A stretch of 64,000 nucleotides of DNA from an uncultured Muribaculaceae bacterium (GTDB lineage Bacteria; Bacteroidota; Bacteroidia; Bacteroidales; Muribaculaceae), in NCBI GenBank assembly GCA_910579305.1, contig CAJTTA010000001.1:1-64000 (forward strand). Direction: 5' to 3'. A model generated the notes under the pieces. It did not search any database, had not been told where the DNA came from, and saw nothing but the letters and a program-made list of their open reading frames with translations. Positions 25,967 through 35,607 of this stretch are shown here, piece by piece. The position numbers were made by a program, and so were the translations under genes. Position 1 is the first letter of the stretch. Each line of letters starts with the position of its first letter.

Positions 25967-28093
25967 ATGATGCAATCAGAGTCCGGCAATCCTGAGTTAC
26001 GCCTGGCTTACAGACTCGCGGAACACACGGGTGCCAACATATTCCTCACCGGCAAGGCAGGCACGGGCAAGACTACTTTCTTGCGCGATCTATGCGCCCG
26101 TTCATTCAAGCGCATAGTAGTGGCGGCTCCCACCGGTATTGCTGCTATCAATGCCAGAGGGACTACGCTTCACTCTCTGTTGCAGCTTTCTTTTGGCCCG
26201 TATGTGCCCGGATCGCGAAGAGAGGCTATAAAGTTCTCAAAGAAGAAACTGGCGCTGATACGCTCGATGGATATGCTTGTGATCGACGAGGTGAGCATGG
26301 TGCGGGCCGATCTGTTGGATTATGTGGATGATGTGCTGAGGCGTATGCGCAATCCCGCACTCCCGTTCGGGGGAGTGCAATTGCTGCTCATAGGAGACCT
26401 CCGGCAGTTGCCCCCGGTAGTGAAAGAGGCTGAGTGGATGCTTTTGCGAGAACACTATCCGTCGCCCTATTTCTTCCACAGCAAGGCTCTGCAGCAGGCA
26501 GGATACGTCACGCTGGAGCTGACAAGAGTGTATCGCCAGGATGACGCGCGATTCATATCCCTTCTCAATAATCTGCGCTCCGCGACTGATCTTGCAGCGA
26601 CTTTAGCCTCACTCAACACTCGCCATATTCCTGATTTTGTCCCTCCGCAGGGTAAATCATGGATCAGGCTCACCACGCATAATGCCGCAGCGCGAGAAAT
26701 CAATACCTCGGAGATGGAACGCCTCGCAGGGCGCGCCGAGACTTTTGAGGCGGTCATAACCGGAGAATTTCAGGAAAACGCCTATCCGGCCGAGCCTATG
26801 CTCACTCTCAAGACCGGCGCTCAGGTCATGTTTATAAAGAATGACACCGAGGGGCACCGTTTCTTCAATGGCATGATAGGGGAAGTGACGGCTTTGGATC
26901 GAGAAGAGGTGACGGTGACGGTGCCCGGTGAAGATGACCCCGTCAGGGTAGGCTTCGCTTCATGGGACAATATACGCTATGAAGTGGATGAAACCTCGGG
27001 AGAGATGAAAGAGGTCGTGCAGGGGCAATTCTCCCAGATACCTTTGCGTGCCGCATGGGCCATAACGATTCACAAAAGCCAGGGCCTCACTTTTTCGCAT
27101 GCGGTGATAGATGCTTCGGCCGCGTTTGCCCACGGGCAGGCGTATGTCGCTCTCTCCCGATGTCGTGATCTCGAAGGGCTGGTGCTCGCCGCGCCGCTAA
27201 AGACGGAGAGCGTGATAACGGATCCGGCCGTGGAACGTTTTCTCGACAACGGGCGCCTGTCTCGCCCCGACGGCACCCGGGTATCATCCATGGAGCTGGA
27301 ATATGTGGCGACTTTGCTCGACAGCCTTTTCCTCACAGATACTCTTCGGCATGCGTTCTCTGCTTTCCATAGAGTGGCCGAGGAGGCATTCCGGTCAGCT
27401 TATCCAAAACTGATGATGCGCTATACGGCCGCGGCAAGTGCGCTTGAGGAGCTGCGCCGGGTGGGCTATACGTTTGCCGCCACATACCGGCGTATGCTTG
27501 CCGAAGGAGATGCGCCTCTGTGTGAATCGCCGGTGCAGGAGCGCCTGAAGGCCGGCGCTGGTTATTATCTCAAGACACTCAGGCCTCTATCAGCACTGTT
27601 GACCGATACCCCTGCGTCTCATGACAGTGCCGCCATGCAGAGGCGTCTTGACGCAGCCCGCGATCCGCTTCACACCACATTGCATCTTACGCTCTCCATG
27701 CTTGCCTATGTGGAGACGCATCCCTTCGCTACCGGCGATTACCTTAAGGCCAGGGCTTGCGCGATGGCCCGCATGGAGCAGCCCTCACGCTCATCATCCA
27801 AGAATGAAGGCTCCCGCAAGTCGGTAAAGACTAAGACCAAGGCTATTAAAGAGCCTTCGGCCAGTGATGACGTAGAGCATCCGCAGCTGTTTGCCGCACT
27901 CGCCAAGTGGCGACGCGAGGTGGCAGCCTCGGAGGGCGTGCCGGCATATAGGGTCTTGTCGACCAAGGCCCTTATCAGTATCTCCAACAGGCAGCCGCGA
28001 TCGCTTGAAGAACTCCTTGACTGCAAAGGCATAGGCCCGGCTCTGGCCGAACGTTACGGCCGGCCGGTGCTTGAAATAATAGAACGGACATGA
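25967..28093 (+). CDS. PIF1-like helicase with C-terminal HRDC domain
   Basis: The ~708-aa protein has Walker A 'TGKAGTGKTTFLRDL' near residue 25, Walker B 'MLVIDEVSMVRADLLD', the SF1 motif 'AITIHKSQGLTFSHAVID' and 'AYVALSRCR', typical of the PIF1/RecD-like SF1B helicases. The last ~80 residues (LAKWRREVAASEGVPAYRVL ... 'LLDCKGIGPALAERYG') form an HRDC nucleic-acid-binding domain as in RecQ. A Lys/Ser-rich linker precedes it. It probably unwinds DNA or DNA-RNA structures in repair or replication. Two adjacent ATGs (25967, 25970) are possible starts. The stop overlaps the next ATG by 4 nt. Confidence 0.9.
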   Translation: MMQSESGNPELRLAYRLAEHTGANIFLTGKAGTGKTTFLRDLCARSFKRIVVAAPTGIAAINARGTTLHSLLQLSFGPYVPGSRREAIKFSKKKLALIRSMDMLVIDEVSMVRADLLDYVDDVLRRMRNPALPFGGVQLLLIGDLRQLPPVVKEAEWMLLREHYPSPYFFHSKALQQAGYVTLELTRVYRQDDARFISLLNNLRSATDLAATLASLNTRHIPDFVPPQGKSWIRLTTHNAAAREINTSEMERLAGRAETFEAVITGEFQENAYPAEPMLTLKTGAQVMFIKNDTEGHRFFNGMIGEVTALDREEVTVTVPGEDDPVRVGFASWDNIRYEVDETSGEMKEVVQGQFSQIPLRAAWAITIHKSQGLTFSHAVIDASAAFAHGQAYVALSRCRDLEGLVLAAPLKTESVITDPAVERFLDNGRLSRPDGTRVSSMELEYVATLLDSLFLTDTLRHAFSAFHRVAEEAFRSAYPKLMMRYTAAASALEELRRVGYTFAATYRRMLAEGDAPLCESPVQERLKAGAGYYLKTLRPLSALLTDTPASHDSAAMQRRLDAARDPLHTTLHLTLSMLAYVETHPFATGDYLKARACAMARMEQPSRSSSKNEGSRKSVKTKTKAIKEPSASDDVEHPQLFAALAKWRREVAASEGVPAYRVLSTKALISISNRQPRSLEELLDCKGIGPALAERYGRPVLEIIERT

Positions 28094-28890
28094 TAATACG
28101 CATAGACACTCTCGACCATCCCGGTCTCGCTCCCTATGGACGCCTCACGGAGGCGCAGTTGCGCAATAGGCTCAGGCCCGATGAAGCGCTTGTGATAGTG
28201 GAGAGCCCTAAAGTGATAAAGACGGCACTTGCAAGCGGCTGCCGCCCGGTGAGCCTGCTTTGTGAGGAAAAGCATATAGCGGGCGATGCCGCAGAGATTA
28301 TAGTGGCACATCAGGATATTCCGGTCTTTACCGGCCCGCGTGATCTGCTTGCCTCGCTCACGGGATATACGCTCACTCGCGGTGTGCTCTGTGCCATGCG
28401 CCGTCCCGCTGAGAAGAGTGTGGAAGACGTCTGTCGTGGAGCCACACGCATCGGAGTGCTTCAGGAGGTGAGCGACAGCACAAACATAGGTTCGATCTTT
28501 CGCTCTGCCGCCGCACTCGGGCTGCATGCTTTGCTGCTTACCAGGGATTGCTGCGATCCTCTCGGGCGCCGTGCCGCAAGAGTCTCCATGGGGTCGGTAT
28601 TCCTTATCCCGTGGGCGTGGATCGACGCTCCTGTTCCCACTCTGCGCTCGATGGGATTCACCACGGCGGCGTTGGCTCTCAGGCCCGATTGCCTCAACAT
28701 CGATGACCCCGTGCTTGCAGGCGCCCGAAGGCTTGCTCTTATACTGGGAAGCGAGGGCTGGGGACTTCCCGACTCTACAATAGATGATGCCGATCATGTG
28801 GTGTGCATACCCATGGCCCACGGTGTGGATTCTCTCAATGTGGCGGCGACGGCGGCAATAGCCATGTGGCAGCTGAGACCGAGGAACTGA
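28090..28890 (+). CDS. SpoU/TrmH-family RNA 2'-O-methyltransferase
   Basis: The 266-aa protein shows the three SPOUT motifs: 'SDSTNIGSIFRSAAALG', 'RVSMGSVFLIPW' and 'LILGSEGWGLPD...DSLNVAATAAIAMW'. The N-terminal ~100 residues form a substrate-binding region. It uses S-adenosylmethionine to methylate a ribose in rRNA or tRNA; the target is not predictable. ATGA overlap with the helicase gene indicates coupled translation. Confidence 0.92.
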   Translation: MIIRIDTLDHPGLAPYGRLTEAQLRNRLRPDEALVIVESPKVIKTALASGCRPVSLLCEEKHIAGDAAEIIVAHQDIPVFTGPRDLLASLTGYTLTRGVLCAMRRPAEKSVEDVCRGATRIGVLQEVSDSTNIGSIFRSAAALGLHALLLTRDCCDPLGRRAARVSMGSVFLIPWAWIDAPVPTLRSMGFTTAALALRPDCLNIDDPVLAGARRLALILGSEGWGLPDSTIDDADHVVCIPMAHGVDSLNVAATAAIAMWQLRPRN

Positions 28891-28900
28891 CAGGATGCGT

Positions 28901-28961
28901 CACATAACACCCGAGGGTGCATGGAAAAGAGGAATCTCCATGCACCCTCGGGTGTTATGTG
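28901..28961. terminator. Long perfect bidirectional terminator hairpin
   Basis: Arms 28901-28925 and 28937-28961 pair perfectly over 25 bp with an 11-nt loop. It is placed between convergent genes (methyltransferase and ABM monooxygenase) 11 nt after one stop and 36 nt before the other, so it can serve both. Confidence 0.8.
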
Positions 28962-28996
28962 AATGTATGGTTCCTGAAGTCGTCGGAGACAGGTAA

Positions 28997-29275
28997 TCAG
29001 AATGTGAATTTTTCCAGCGTCATGGCAGAGAGCTCCTTTAGCCTCGGCACAATGCGCTTGAAGTGCTCGGAAGCCATGTGGGCATCCAGGTCTTCCTGAC
29101 TTTTCCAGGTCTCGCAGATCATGAGATGATTGTCTACAGTGAGAGACCCGTACAGGTCATAGCTTATGCACCCTTTGTCGTGCAGTGAAAGAGCCGTGAG
29201 TTCAGTGGCAAGTTCAATCACCGGCTTGCGGCGCTCCTCTTCTTCAAGAAGTATAAAGCAATTCAGTCTTATCAT
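28997..29275 (-). CDS. ABM-domain (quinol monooxygenase-like) protein
   Basis: The 92-aa protein is a single antibiotic-biosynthesis-monooxygenase domain: 'MIRLNCFILLEEE', 'GCISYDLYGS', 'ICETWKSQEDLDAHMASEHFKR'. These small dimeric ferredoxin-like-fold proteins include YgiN quinol monooxygenase and other detoxifying enzymes. The open frame extends 29 codons further upstream, but the ATG at 29275 fits the family length and the conserved beginning. Confidence 0.88.
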   Translation of the reverse strand: MIRLNCFILLEEEERRKPVIELATELTALSLHDKGCISYDLYGSLTVDNHLMICETWKSQEDLDAHMASEHFKRIVPRLKELSAMTLEKFTF

Positions 29276-29378
29276 AATATCAGATTTTTTTAATACAGTC
29301 CTGCGACATTCTAAAAGTAAGTGCGGCGCACCGGTCTTTAACGAAAAATCCGGGCGCCGCACTCATCTTGCAATATGT

Positions 29379-31286
29379 TTATTTCACTTCCTCAAAGTCT
29401 ACGTCCTGCACGCCTCCGTCAGGAGCCTGTCCACCAGCGTTTCCACCGGGCTGAGCGCCGGGCTGAGGGCCTTGAGCGCCGGCAGCCTGTTGAGCGGCGG
29501 CTATATCCTGGGCGGCAGCCTGGAAAGCATCGTTAAGCTCTTTCTCGGCGGCATCTATGCCTGCGAGATCCTGAGCCTTGTGGGCAGTGCGGAGCTTCTC
29601 TATGGCAGCTTCTATGGGAGCCTTCTTGTCGGCCGGAATCTTGTCGCCAAGTTCCTTAAGCTGCTTCTCGGTCTGGAAGATCATGGCGTCGGCATGGTTG
29701 AGCTTGTCGGCTTTTTCCTTGAACTGGCGGTCTGCCTCCTCGTTGGCCTTGGCCTCATCGCGCATGCGCTGGATCTCCTGGTCGCTCAGGCCGCTTGAGG
29801 CCTCGATGCGGATGCTCTGCTCCTTGCCGGTGGCCTTATCCTTTGCACTTACGTTGAGAATGCCGTTGGCATCCACCTCAAAAGTCACTTCGATCTGCGG
29901 CACTCCGCGAGGTGCGGGATTGATTCCGGCGAGGTTGAACTCTCCGAGAAGCTTGTCGTCGCTTGCCTTGGCGCGCTCACCTTGCAACACGCGAATGGTC
30001 ACCTCAGGCTGATTGTCAACAGCGGTGGAGAATGTCTCACTCTTGCGGGTGGGGATAGTAGTGTTGGCCTCAATGAGCTTGGTCATTACGCCGCCAAGGG
30101 TCTCGATACCTATGCTCAGGGGCACTACGTCGAGCAGGAGCACGTCCTTTACGTCGCCGGCGAGCACGCCGCCCTGAATTGCAGCGCCTATGGCCACTAC
30201 TTCATCGGGATTTACGCTCTTATTGGGCTCCTTGCCGAAGATTTCCTTCACTTTTGCCTGGATGGCGGGGATACGGGTGGAGCCGCCCACGAGTATTACT
30301 TCATCGATTTCAGAAGCAGAGAGACCTGCATCCTTGAGGGCGTTGCGGCAAGGAATGGCCACTGCATCTATGAGACGCTCGGCGAGCTGCTCGAATTTTG
30401 CGCGTGTGAGAGTCTTCACCAGGTGCTTCGGGCCGGAAGCAGTGGCAGTGATGTAAGGGAGATTTATCTCGGTGGAAGTGGAGGATGAAAGCTCGATTTT
30501 TGCTTTCTCCGCAGCTTCCTTGAGACGCTGCATGGCCATGGGATCCTGACGGAGATCCACACCCTCATCATTCTTGAATTCATCGGCCAGCCAGTCGATG
30601 ATCACGTGGTCGAAGTCATCGCCACCCAGGTGGGTGTCGCCATTGGTGGATTTCACTTCGAAGACGCCGTCGCCAAGCTCAAGGATGGAAATATCAAATG
30701 TGCCGCCGCCAAGGTCGAACACTGCGATCTTCTGCTCCTTGTCGCTCTTGTCGAGACCATAAGCCAGGGCTGCGGCTGTAGGCTCGTTGACGATACGACG
30801 CACCTTAAGGCCTGCGATCTCGCCGGCTTCCTTGGTAGCCTGACGCTGGGAGTCGTCGAAATATGCGGGAACCGTGATCACGGCTTCTGTCACTTCCTGT
30901 CCCAGATAATCCTCGGCTGTCTTCTTCATCTTCTGAAGAATCATGGCAGAGATTTCCTGAGGAGTGTACTCACGGCCGTCGATGTCCACCTTCGGCATAT
31001 TGTTCTGGCAGACTACTTTATAGGGGACGCGCTTGATTTCATCAGCGACCTTGTCGCATGACTCACCCATGAAGCGCTTGATGGAGTAAATGGTGCGGGT
31101 GGGGTTGGTGATGGCCTGACGCTTTGCGGGATCGCCTACTTTGCGCTCGCCGCCGTCCACGAATGCCACTACAGAGGGAGTGGTGTTACGTCCCTCATTA
31201 TTAGGAATAACTACAGGGTCCTTGCCTTCAAGCACAGCTACGCAACTGTTGGTGGTACCCAAGTCAATACCGATTATCTTAGCCAT
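29379..31286 (-). CDS. dnaK: Chaperone DnaK (Hsp70)
   Basis: The 635-aa Hsp70 has the ATPase opening IIGIDLGTTNSCVAVLEG, 'VPAYFDDSQRQATKEAG', 'VFDLGGGTFDISIL', the linker region 'DVLLLDVVPLSIGIET' and a C-terminal Gly/Gln-rich tail ending DVDFEEVK. It folds and protects proteins with DnaJ and GrpE, neither of which is encoded next to it. No recognisable heat-shock operator (CIRCE) or Bacteroidetes -7 box was found in the upstream gap. Confidence 0.98.
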   Translation of the reverse strand: MAKIIGIDLGTTNSCVAVLEGKDPVVIPNNEGRNTTPSVVAFVDGGERKVGDPAKRQAITNPTRTIYSIKRFMGESCDKVADEIKRVPYKVVCQNNMPKVDIDGREYTPQEISAMILQKMKKTAEDYLGQEVTEAVITVPAYFDDSQRQATKEAGEIAGLKVRRIVNEPTAAALAYGLDKSDKEQKIAVFDLGGGTFDISILELGDGVFEVKSTNGDTHLGGDDFDHVIIDWLADEFKNDEGVDLRQDPMAMQRLKEAAEKAKIELSSSTSTEINLPYITATASGPKHLVKTLTRAKFEQLAERLIDAVAIPCRNALKDAGLSASEIDEVILVGGSTRIPAIQAKVKEIFGKEPNKSVNPDEVVAIGAAIQGGVLAGDVKDVLLLDVVPLSIGIETLGGVMTKLIEANTTIPTRKSETFSTAVDNQPEVTIRVLQGERAKASDDKLLGEFNLAGINPAPRGVPQIEVTFEVDANGILNVSAKDKATGKEQSIRIEASSGLSDQEIQRMRDEAKANEEADRQFKEKADKLNHADAMIFQTEKQLKELGDKIPADKKAPIEAAIEKLRTAHKAQDLAGIDAAEKELNDAFQAAAQDIAAAQQAAGAQGPQPGAQPGGNAGGQAPDGGVQDVDFEEVK

Positions 31287-31616
31287 AATTGTATATGATT
31301 TATAAGTTTATATTACAGATTGAATAAATGCTCTTTCAGAGCGTCACTACATTATTAACAATTTACGTGCTAAAAGTTTCAAGGGATTTCTGTTTTTTTA
31401 TAATCATACGTGTATATCCTCTGATTTTCAGGAGGATTGGCTTCAGTCGCGACTGTTCACGCGCTGCGGAGCGGATTGCGGTTAACGCATGTCAAAGACT
31501 GTCACACATACTGCCACAAGGGCTTTCTCCATCCGGCAGAGATTTTGAAACCCGGATGAACCCATGGCTTTTCTCTGATTTTCGGGCCGATATTTTTTTA
31601 TGTGGAGATTTAGACT

Positions 31617-31624
31617 TAATTTTG
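31617..31624 (+). promoter_or_regulatory. -7 promoter box of the agmatine operon; rest of 31287-31641 gap
   Basis: TAATTTTG matches TAnnTTTG and ends 17 nt before the ATG at 31642, excluding the more upstream open-frame start at 31600. Nothing else with a clear identity is seen in the ~350-nt gap back to dnaK, which has no visible gene. Confidence 0.55.
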
Positions 31625-31641
31625 ATAAATTTTTACGACCT

Positions 31642-32676
31642 ATGGATACATCTGATTCTTTACGGCGTTCATTCCTGCCTGAATGGAGCCGGCAGCAGGC
31701 CTTGCTCCTTGTATTGCCCCATGAAGATACCGACTGGGCCTATATGCTTGAAGAAGTGCACGATTGTTATCGCGGCATTCTTGCCTCGTTGCAGGGCTGC
31801 GGCACGCCTGTGCATATGCTCGTGCGCTCCAGGGCCGAGGCTATAAGATATCTCGGGCTTGGCGCGCTTGAGAACGTGACGCTTCATGAGACCGATTATA
31901 ATGACACATGGGTGCGGGACTATGGCCCTATCGCAGTGAGGGAAGACGCCTCCATGCGACTGCTGGATTTCGGCTTCAATGGCTGGGGCCTGAAGTTTGC
32001 ATCCGACCGTGACAACCTTGTGAACCTGCGCATGGCCCGGAATGGATTTATGTCGGCATCATATGTGAATCAGCGAGATTACGTGCTCGAGGGAGGCTCC
32101 GTGGAGACCGATGGCCAGGGCACGTTGCTCACTACTTCCCGCTGCCTCTGCTCGCCCAATCGCAATGGAGGACTCACCAAGCAAGAAGTGGAGAAGGAAC
32201 TCTCTCTGCGGCTGGGCATATGCCGCGTGCTCTGGCTCGATCATGGCGCCCTGGCAGGGGATGACACAGACAGCCATATAGACACGCTGGCACGCATGGC
32301 TCCTGACGACACTATAATTTATGTGGGCTGTGCCGACCGCGATGACGAGCATTTTTCCGACCTGCAGGCCATGGCGGCGCAACTTAAGGAGATGCGCACG
32401 GATTCCGGACTGCCATATAACCTCGTGGAGCTGCCGTTGCCCGAAGCTATTTTCGATGAGGAAGAGGGAATACGTCTTCCTGCTACTTATGCCAATTATC
32501 TCATAACTAATAATAAGGTGCTTGTGCCGGCCTATGGGCAGCCTCTTGCCGATGAGCTTGCACGCCTTACTGTGGCCTCGGTCTTTCCCACCCGCGAGAC
32601 TGTGAGTGTGGATTGCCGTGCACTGATACGCCAGCATGGCTCTCTTCACTGCGCCACAATGCAAATACCTGAATGA
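31642..32676 (+). CDS. aguA: Agmatine deiminase
   Basis: AguA hydrolyses agmatine to N-carbamoylputrescine and ammonia. The 344-aa protein has the PAD-type guanidine-modifying fold: 'TDWAYMLEEV', 'NDTWVRDYGPIAV' (substrate-binding Asp/Trp), 'LEGGSVETDGQGTLLTT', 'DDTDSHIDTLARM' with the catalytic His, and the catalytic Cys near the end in 'HGSLHCATMQIP'. The start is ATG 31642 because the promoter box lies just upstream. The stop overlaps the next start (ATGA). Confidence 0.93.
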   Translation: MDTSDSLRRSFLPEWSRQQALLLVLPHEDTDWAYMLEEVHDCYRGILASLQGCGTPVHMLVRSRAEAIRYLGLGALENVTLHETDYNDTWVRDYGPIAVREDASMRLLDFGFNGWGLKFASDRDNLVNLRMARNGFMSASYVNQRDYVLEGGSVETDGQGTLLTTSRCLCSPNRNGGLTKQEVEKELSLRLGICRVLWLDHGALAGDDTDSHIDTLARMAPDDTIIYVGCADRDDEHFSDLQAMAAQLKEMRTDSGLPYNLVELPLPEAIFDEEEGIRLPATYANYLITNNKVLVPAYGQPLADELARLTVASVFPTRETVSVDCRALIRQHGSLHCATMQIPE

Positions 32677-33575
32677 CAATGACACATAGAATAATACCTG
32701 TAGCCCTGTGCCAACAGCAGTATGGGGCCGACATTGATGCCAATCGCGCCCGGAATCTTGCCGCGATAGCGGATGCTGCCGCGCGGGGAGCAAAGCTCGT
32801 GGTGCTTTCGGAGCTTCACGATTCGCTCTATTTCTGTCAGACGGAGAATGTGGATACCCATGACCTCGCCCGAGATCTGTCGCATAAGGGCGACGCATGC
32901 CGCCCTTATGCAGAGGCTGCCGCGCGGCACGGCGTGGTAATCGTATGCTCTTTCTTTGAGCGCAGAGCTGCCGGGCTAAGTCATAATACCGCAATAGTAT
33001 ATGACACTGACGGCTCCGAGGCCGGACGTTACCGCAAGATGCACATACCGGATGATCCGGCATATTACGAGAAGTTTTATTTTACACCCGGAGATCTGGG
33101 CTTCCGCCCTATAGAGACATCACTGGGGAGGCTTGGAGTGCTTGTGTGCTGGGATCAATGGTTTCCCGAGGCCGCCCGCATAATGGCTCTCGGAGGAGCG
33201 GAGATACTGATATATCCCACGGCCATAGGGTGGGAGAGCACGGATACTGCCGATGAGCAGCAGCGCCAGCGTGAGGCATGGATCTCCGTGCAGCGCGGTC
33301 ATGCCGTGGCCAATGGTCTCCCTGTCGTGACGGTCAATAGAGTGGGATATGAGCCTGATCCCTCCGGGGCTACGGGAGGCATACAGTTTTGGGGCAGTTC
33401 TTTTGCCGCAGGGCCGCAGGGAGAATTCCTTTACCGCGCGTCTGATGATGCGCCTGGGATAGAGATCGTGAATATTGACATGACACGCTCGGAGCAGGTG
33501 CGCCGTTGGTGGCCGTTCCTTCGCGACCGCCGTATTGATGCCTATGGCCCGCTGCTCCATCGATTTAACGACTGA
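32673..33575 (+). CDS. aguB: N-carbamoylputrescine amidase
   Basis: AguB converts N-carbamoylputrescine to putrescine, CO2 and ammonia, completing the two-step route from agmatine. The 300-aa protein is a nitrilase-superfamily hydrolase with the Glu-Lys-Cys triad in 'VVLSELHDSLYF', 'YRKMHIPDDP' and 'LVCWDQWFPEAAR'. Two in-frame ATGs (32673 and 32679) are possible; the first overlaps aguA by 4 nt. The gene pair makes this a polyamine-synthesis operon. Confidence 0.93.
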   Translation: MTMTHRIIPVALCQQQYGADIDANRARNLAAIADAAARGAKLVVLSELHDSLYFCQTENVDTHDLARDLSHKGDACRPYAEAAARHGVVIVCSFFERRAAGLSHNTAIVYDTDGSEAGRYRKMHIPDDPAYYEKFYFTPGDLGFRPIETSLGRLGVLVCWDQWFPEAARIMALGGAEILIYPTAIGWESTDTADEQQRQREAWISVQRGHAVANGLPVVTVNRVGYEPDPSGATGGIQFWGSSFAAGPQGEFLYRASDDAPGIEIVNIDMTRSEQVRRWWPFLRDRRIDAYGPLLHRFND

Positions 33576-33580
33576 GAGAT

Positions 33581-35521
33581 ATGGTAAGTATTCAGAATCT
33601 CGGGGTGGAATTCAGTGCCCGCCCTCTGTTCAGCGGAATAAGCGCGGTAATAAATAAATCAGACCGCATAGCGCTTGTAGGCAAGAACGGTGCCGGCAAG
33701 AGCACTCTGCTCAAGATAATAGCAGGAGAGCAGGAGCCTACGGCAGGCACAGTGGGACGTCCGGCTGACATCACCATCGGATATCTGCCTCAGCAGATGA
33801 ACCTTGCCGACAGCACTTCAGTGATCGATGAAGTGCGCAAGGCCTTCTCTCACATCACATCGCGCCGAGAAGAGGTGGAGCGCATCTCAGCCGAGCTTGC
33901 ATCGCGCACTGACTATGAGAGTGAAGACTATGCCGGGCTTATTGATCGTCTGTCTTATCTCAATGAGCGCATAGAGATGGAAGGGGCAGAGGAGATGCAG
34001 GCCGAGGCGGAACGCACACTGCTCGGTCTCGGATTCCTGCGCACGGATTTCACGCGCCCCACAAGAGAATTCTCAGGCGGATGGCGCATGCGTGTGGAGC
34101 TTGCCAAGATATTGCTCCGCCGCCCTGATCTGCTGTTGCTCGACGAGCCTACCAATCATCTTGACATCGAGTCGATACAATGGCTTGAGCAATTCCTCGT
34201 CACGCGCGGAAAGGCTCTCCTGCTCGTGAGTCACGACAGAGCCTTCATAGACAATGTGACCAATCGCACGATAGAGATTTCCTGTGGCAAGGCTTATGAC
34301 TACAAGGTGAATTATTCGCACTTCGTGGAACTGCGCCGAGAGAGGGTGGAGCAGCAGATGCGCGCCTATGAGAATCAGCAGAAACTCATAGCCGACACCC
34401 GTGACTTCATAGAGCGCTTCCGCTACAAGCCTTCGAAGGCTGTGCAGGTGCAGAGCCGCATCAAGCAGCTTGAGAAGATTGTGCCCATAGAGGTGGATGA
34501 GGTGGATACTTCCCATCTTAATCTCAAGTTCCCTCCCGCACCCCGTAGTGGAGATTTTCCTCTGATACTTGATGATGTGGGCAAGGCTTACGGTGAGCAC
34601 CAGGTCTTCGACCATGCTACCTTTACCTTGCGCAGAGGCGAAAAGGTGGCCTTTGTGGGCAAGAACGGCGAGGGAAAGAGCACGCTCGTGAAGTGCATAA
34701 TGCAGGAAGTGCCCTTTACCGGTTCTCTCAAGATAGGCCACAATGTGAAGATAGGCTATTTCGCGCAGAATCAGGCACAGCTCCTCGATGGAGAAATATC
34801 GGTATTCGACACTATCGACCATGTGGCCGTGGGGGATGTGCGTCTCAGGATACGCGACCTCCTGGGAGCTTTCATGTTTGGCGGCGAGGCTGCCGACAAG
34901 AAAGTCAAAGTCCTTTCGGGCGGAGAGAAGACTCGCCTGGCCATGCTGCGCCTCTTGCTTGAGCCGATGAACCTGCTCATACTCGATGAGCCTACCAATC
35001 ATCTTGACATGAAGACGAAGGATATTCTCAAGGATGCGATACAGGCGTTTGACGGCACTGTCATCGTGGTGAGCCATGATCGCCAGTTCCTTGACGGGCT
35101 TGTCGATAAAGTGTATGAATTCGGCGGGGGAAGCGTGCGCGAGCACCTGGGTGGTATTTATGATTTTCTGCGAAGCCGGCGTCTGGAGTCGCTCTCCGAG
35201 CTGGAGGCCTCACCAATCCGCAAGAAGCCTGCCGGGGAGCTCCCGGTTTCGGCTCCTGTCAAGGAAAAGCGACAATTGAGCTATGCCGAGCAGAAAGAGC
35301 GCGAGAAGATTCTGCGCAAGGCGGCACGCGAAGTGGAAAATGCCGAGAAGGCCATAGCTGAACTTGAGTCGGCGCAGAGTGCCCTGGAAGCTCACCTGGC
35401 ACAGGGAGAATCAGACGCCGAGTTGCTCGAGGAATATGCAAAGGTGAAGAAATCGCTTGAGAATCAGATGAGCGTGTGGGAACTTGCCCAGATGCAATAT
35501 GATGAATTGAAGAATCGCTGA
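33581..35521 (+). CDS. ABC-F family ATPase (Uup/EttA-like)
   Basis: The 646-aa soluble protein has two ATP-binding domains: Walker A GKNGAGKSTLLK and GKNGEGKSTLVK, ABC signatures FSGGWRMR and LSGGEKTR, and Walker B 'LLLLDEPTNHLD' twice, joined by a charged helical linker (~245-330) of the kind that contacts the ribosome. The C-terminal ~90 residues are a coiled coil (EREKILRKAAREVENAEKAI), as in Uup. ABC-F proteins act on translating ribosomes or DNA structures, not in transport. It lies 5 nt after aguB, probably in the same transcript. Confidence 0.93.
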   Translation: MVSIQNLGVEFSARPLFSGISAVINKSDRIALVGKNGAGKSTLLKIIAGEQEPTAGTVGRPADITIGYLPQQMNLADSTSVIDEVRKAFSHITSRREEVERISAELASRTDYESEDYAGLIDRLSYLNERIEMEGAEEMQAEAERTLLGLGFLRTDFTRPTREFSGGWRMRVELAKILLRRPDLLLLDEPTNHLDIESIQWLEQFLVTRGKALLLVSHDRAFIDNVTNRTIEISCGKAYDYKVNYSHFVELRRERVEQQMRAYENQQKLIADTRDFIERFRYKPSKAVQVQSRIKQLEKIVPIEVDEVDTSHLNLKFPPAPRSGDFPLILDDVGKAYGEHQVFDHATFTLRRGEKVAFVGKNGEGKSTLVKCIMQEVPFTGSLKIGHNVKIGYFAQNQAQLLDGEISVFDTIDHVAVGDVRLRIRDLLGAFMFGGEAADKKVKVLSGGEKTRLAMLRLLLEPMNLLILDEPTNHLDMKTKDILKDAIQAFDGTVIVVSHDRQFLDGLVDKVYEFGGGSVREHLGGIYDFLRSRRLESLSELEASPIRKKPAGELPVSAPVKEKRQLSYAEQKEREKILRKAAREVENAEKAIAELESAQSALEAHLAQGESDAELLEEYAKVKKSLENQMSVWELAQMQYDELKNR

Positions 35522-35548
35522 TATCAGGCATATAGTCATGATATATAC

Positions 35549-35584
35549 AAATGGAGGCGCTTCAACGTTGAAACGCCTCCATTT
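35549..35584. terminator. Bidirectional terminator between ABC-F gene and surface protein gene
   Basis: AAATGGAGGCG (35549-35559) pairs with CGCCTCCATTT (35574-35584), and the loop contains a second palindrome TTCAACGTTGAA, so the stem is long. It lies between two convergent stops and is followed by T-rich sequence in both directions. Confidence 0.8.
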
Positions 35585-35607
35585 TGTCTATATTGGATAC
35601 TGTGGGA

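Noticed and set aside
29028..29078. Whether the ABM gene start should be at 29362
   Set aside because: The longer form adds 29 residues with no similarity to the family and overlaps the dnaK terminator region; the ATG at 29275 gives the standard domain.
31328..31846. A 172-codon plus-strand frame before and into aguA
   Set aside because: It overlaps the promoter box and the first part of agmatine deiminase in a different frame.
34073..35146. A 357-codon antisense frame within the ABC-F gene
   Set aside because: Mirror of a well-conserved ATPase gene without domains of its own.
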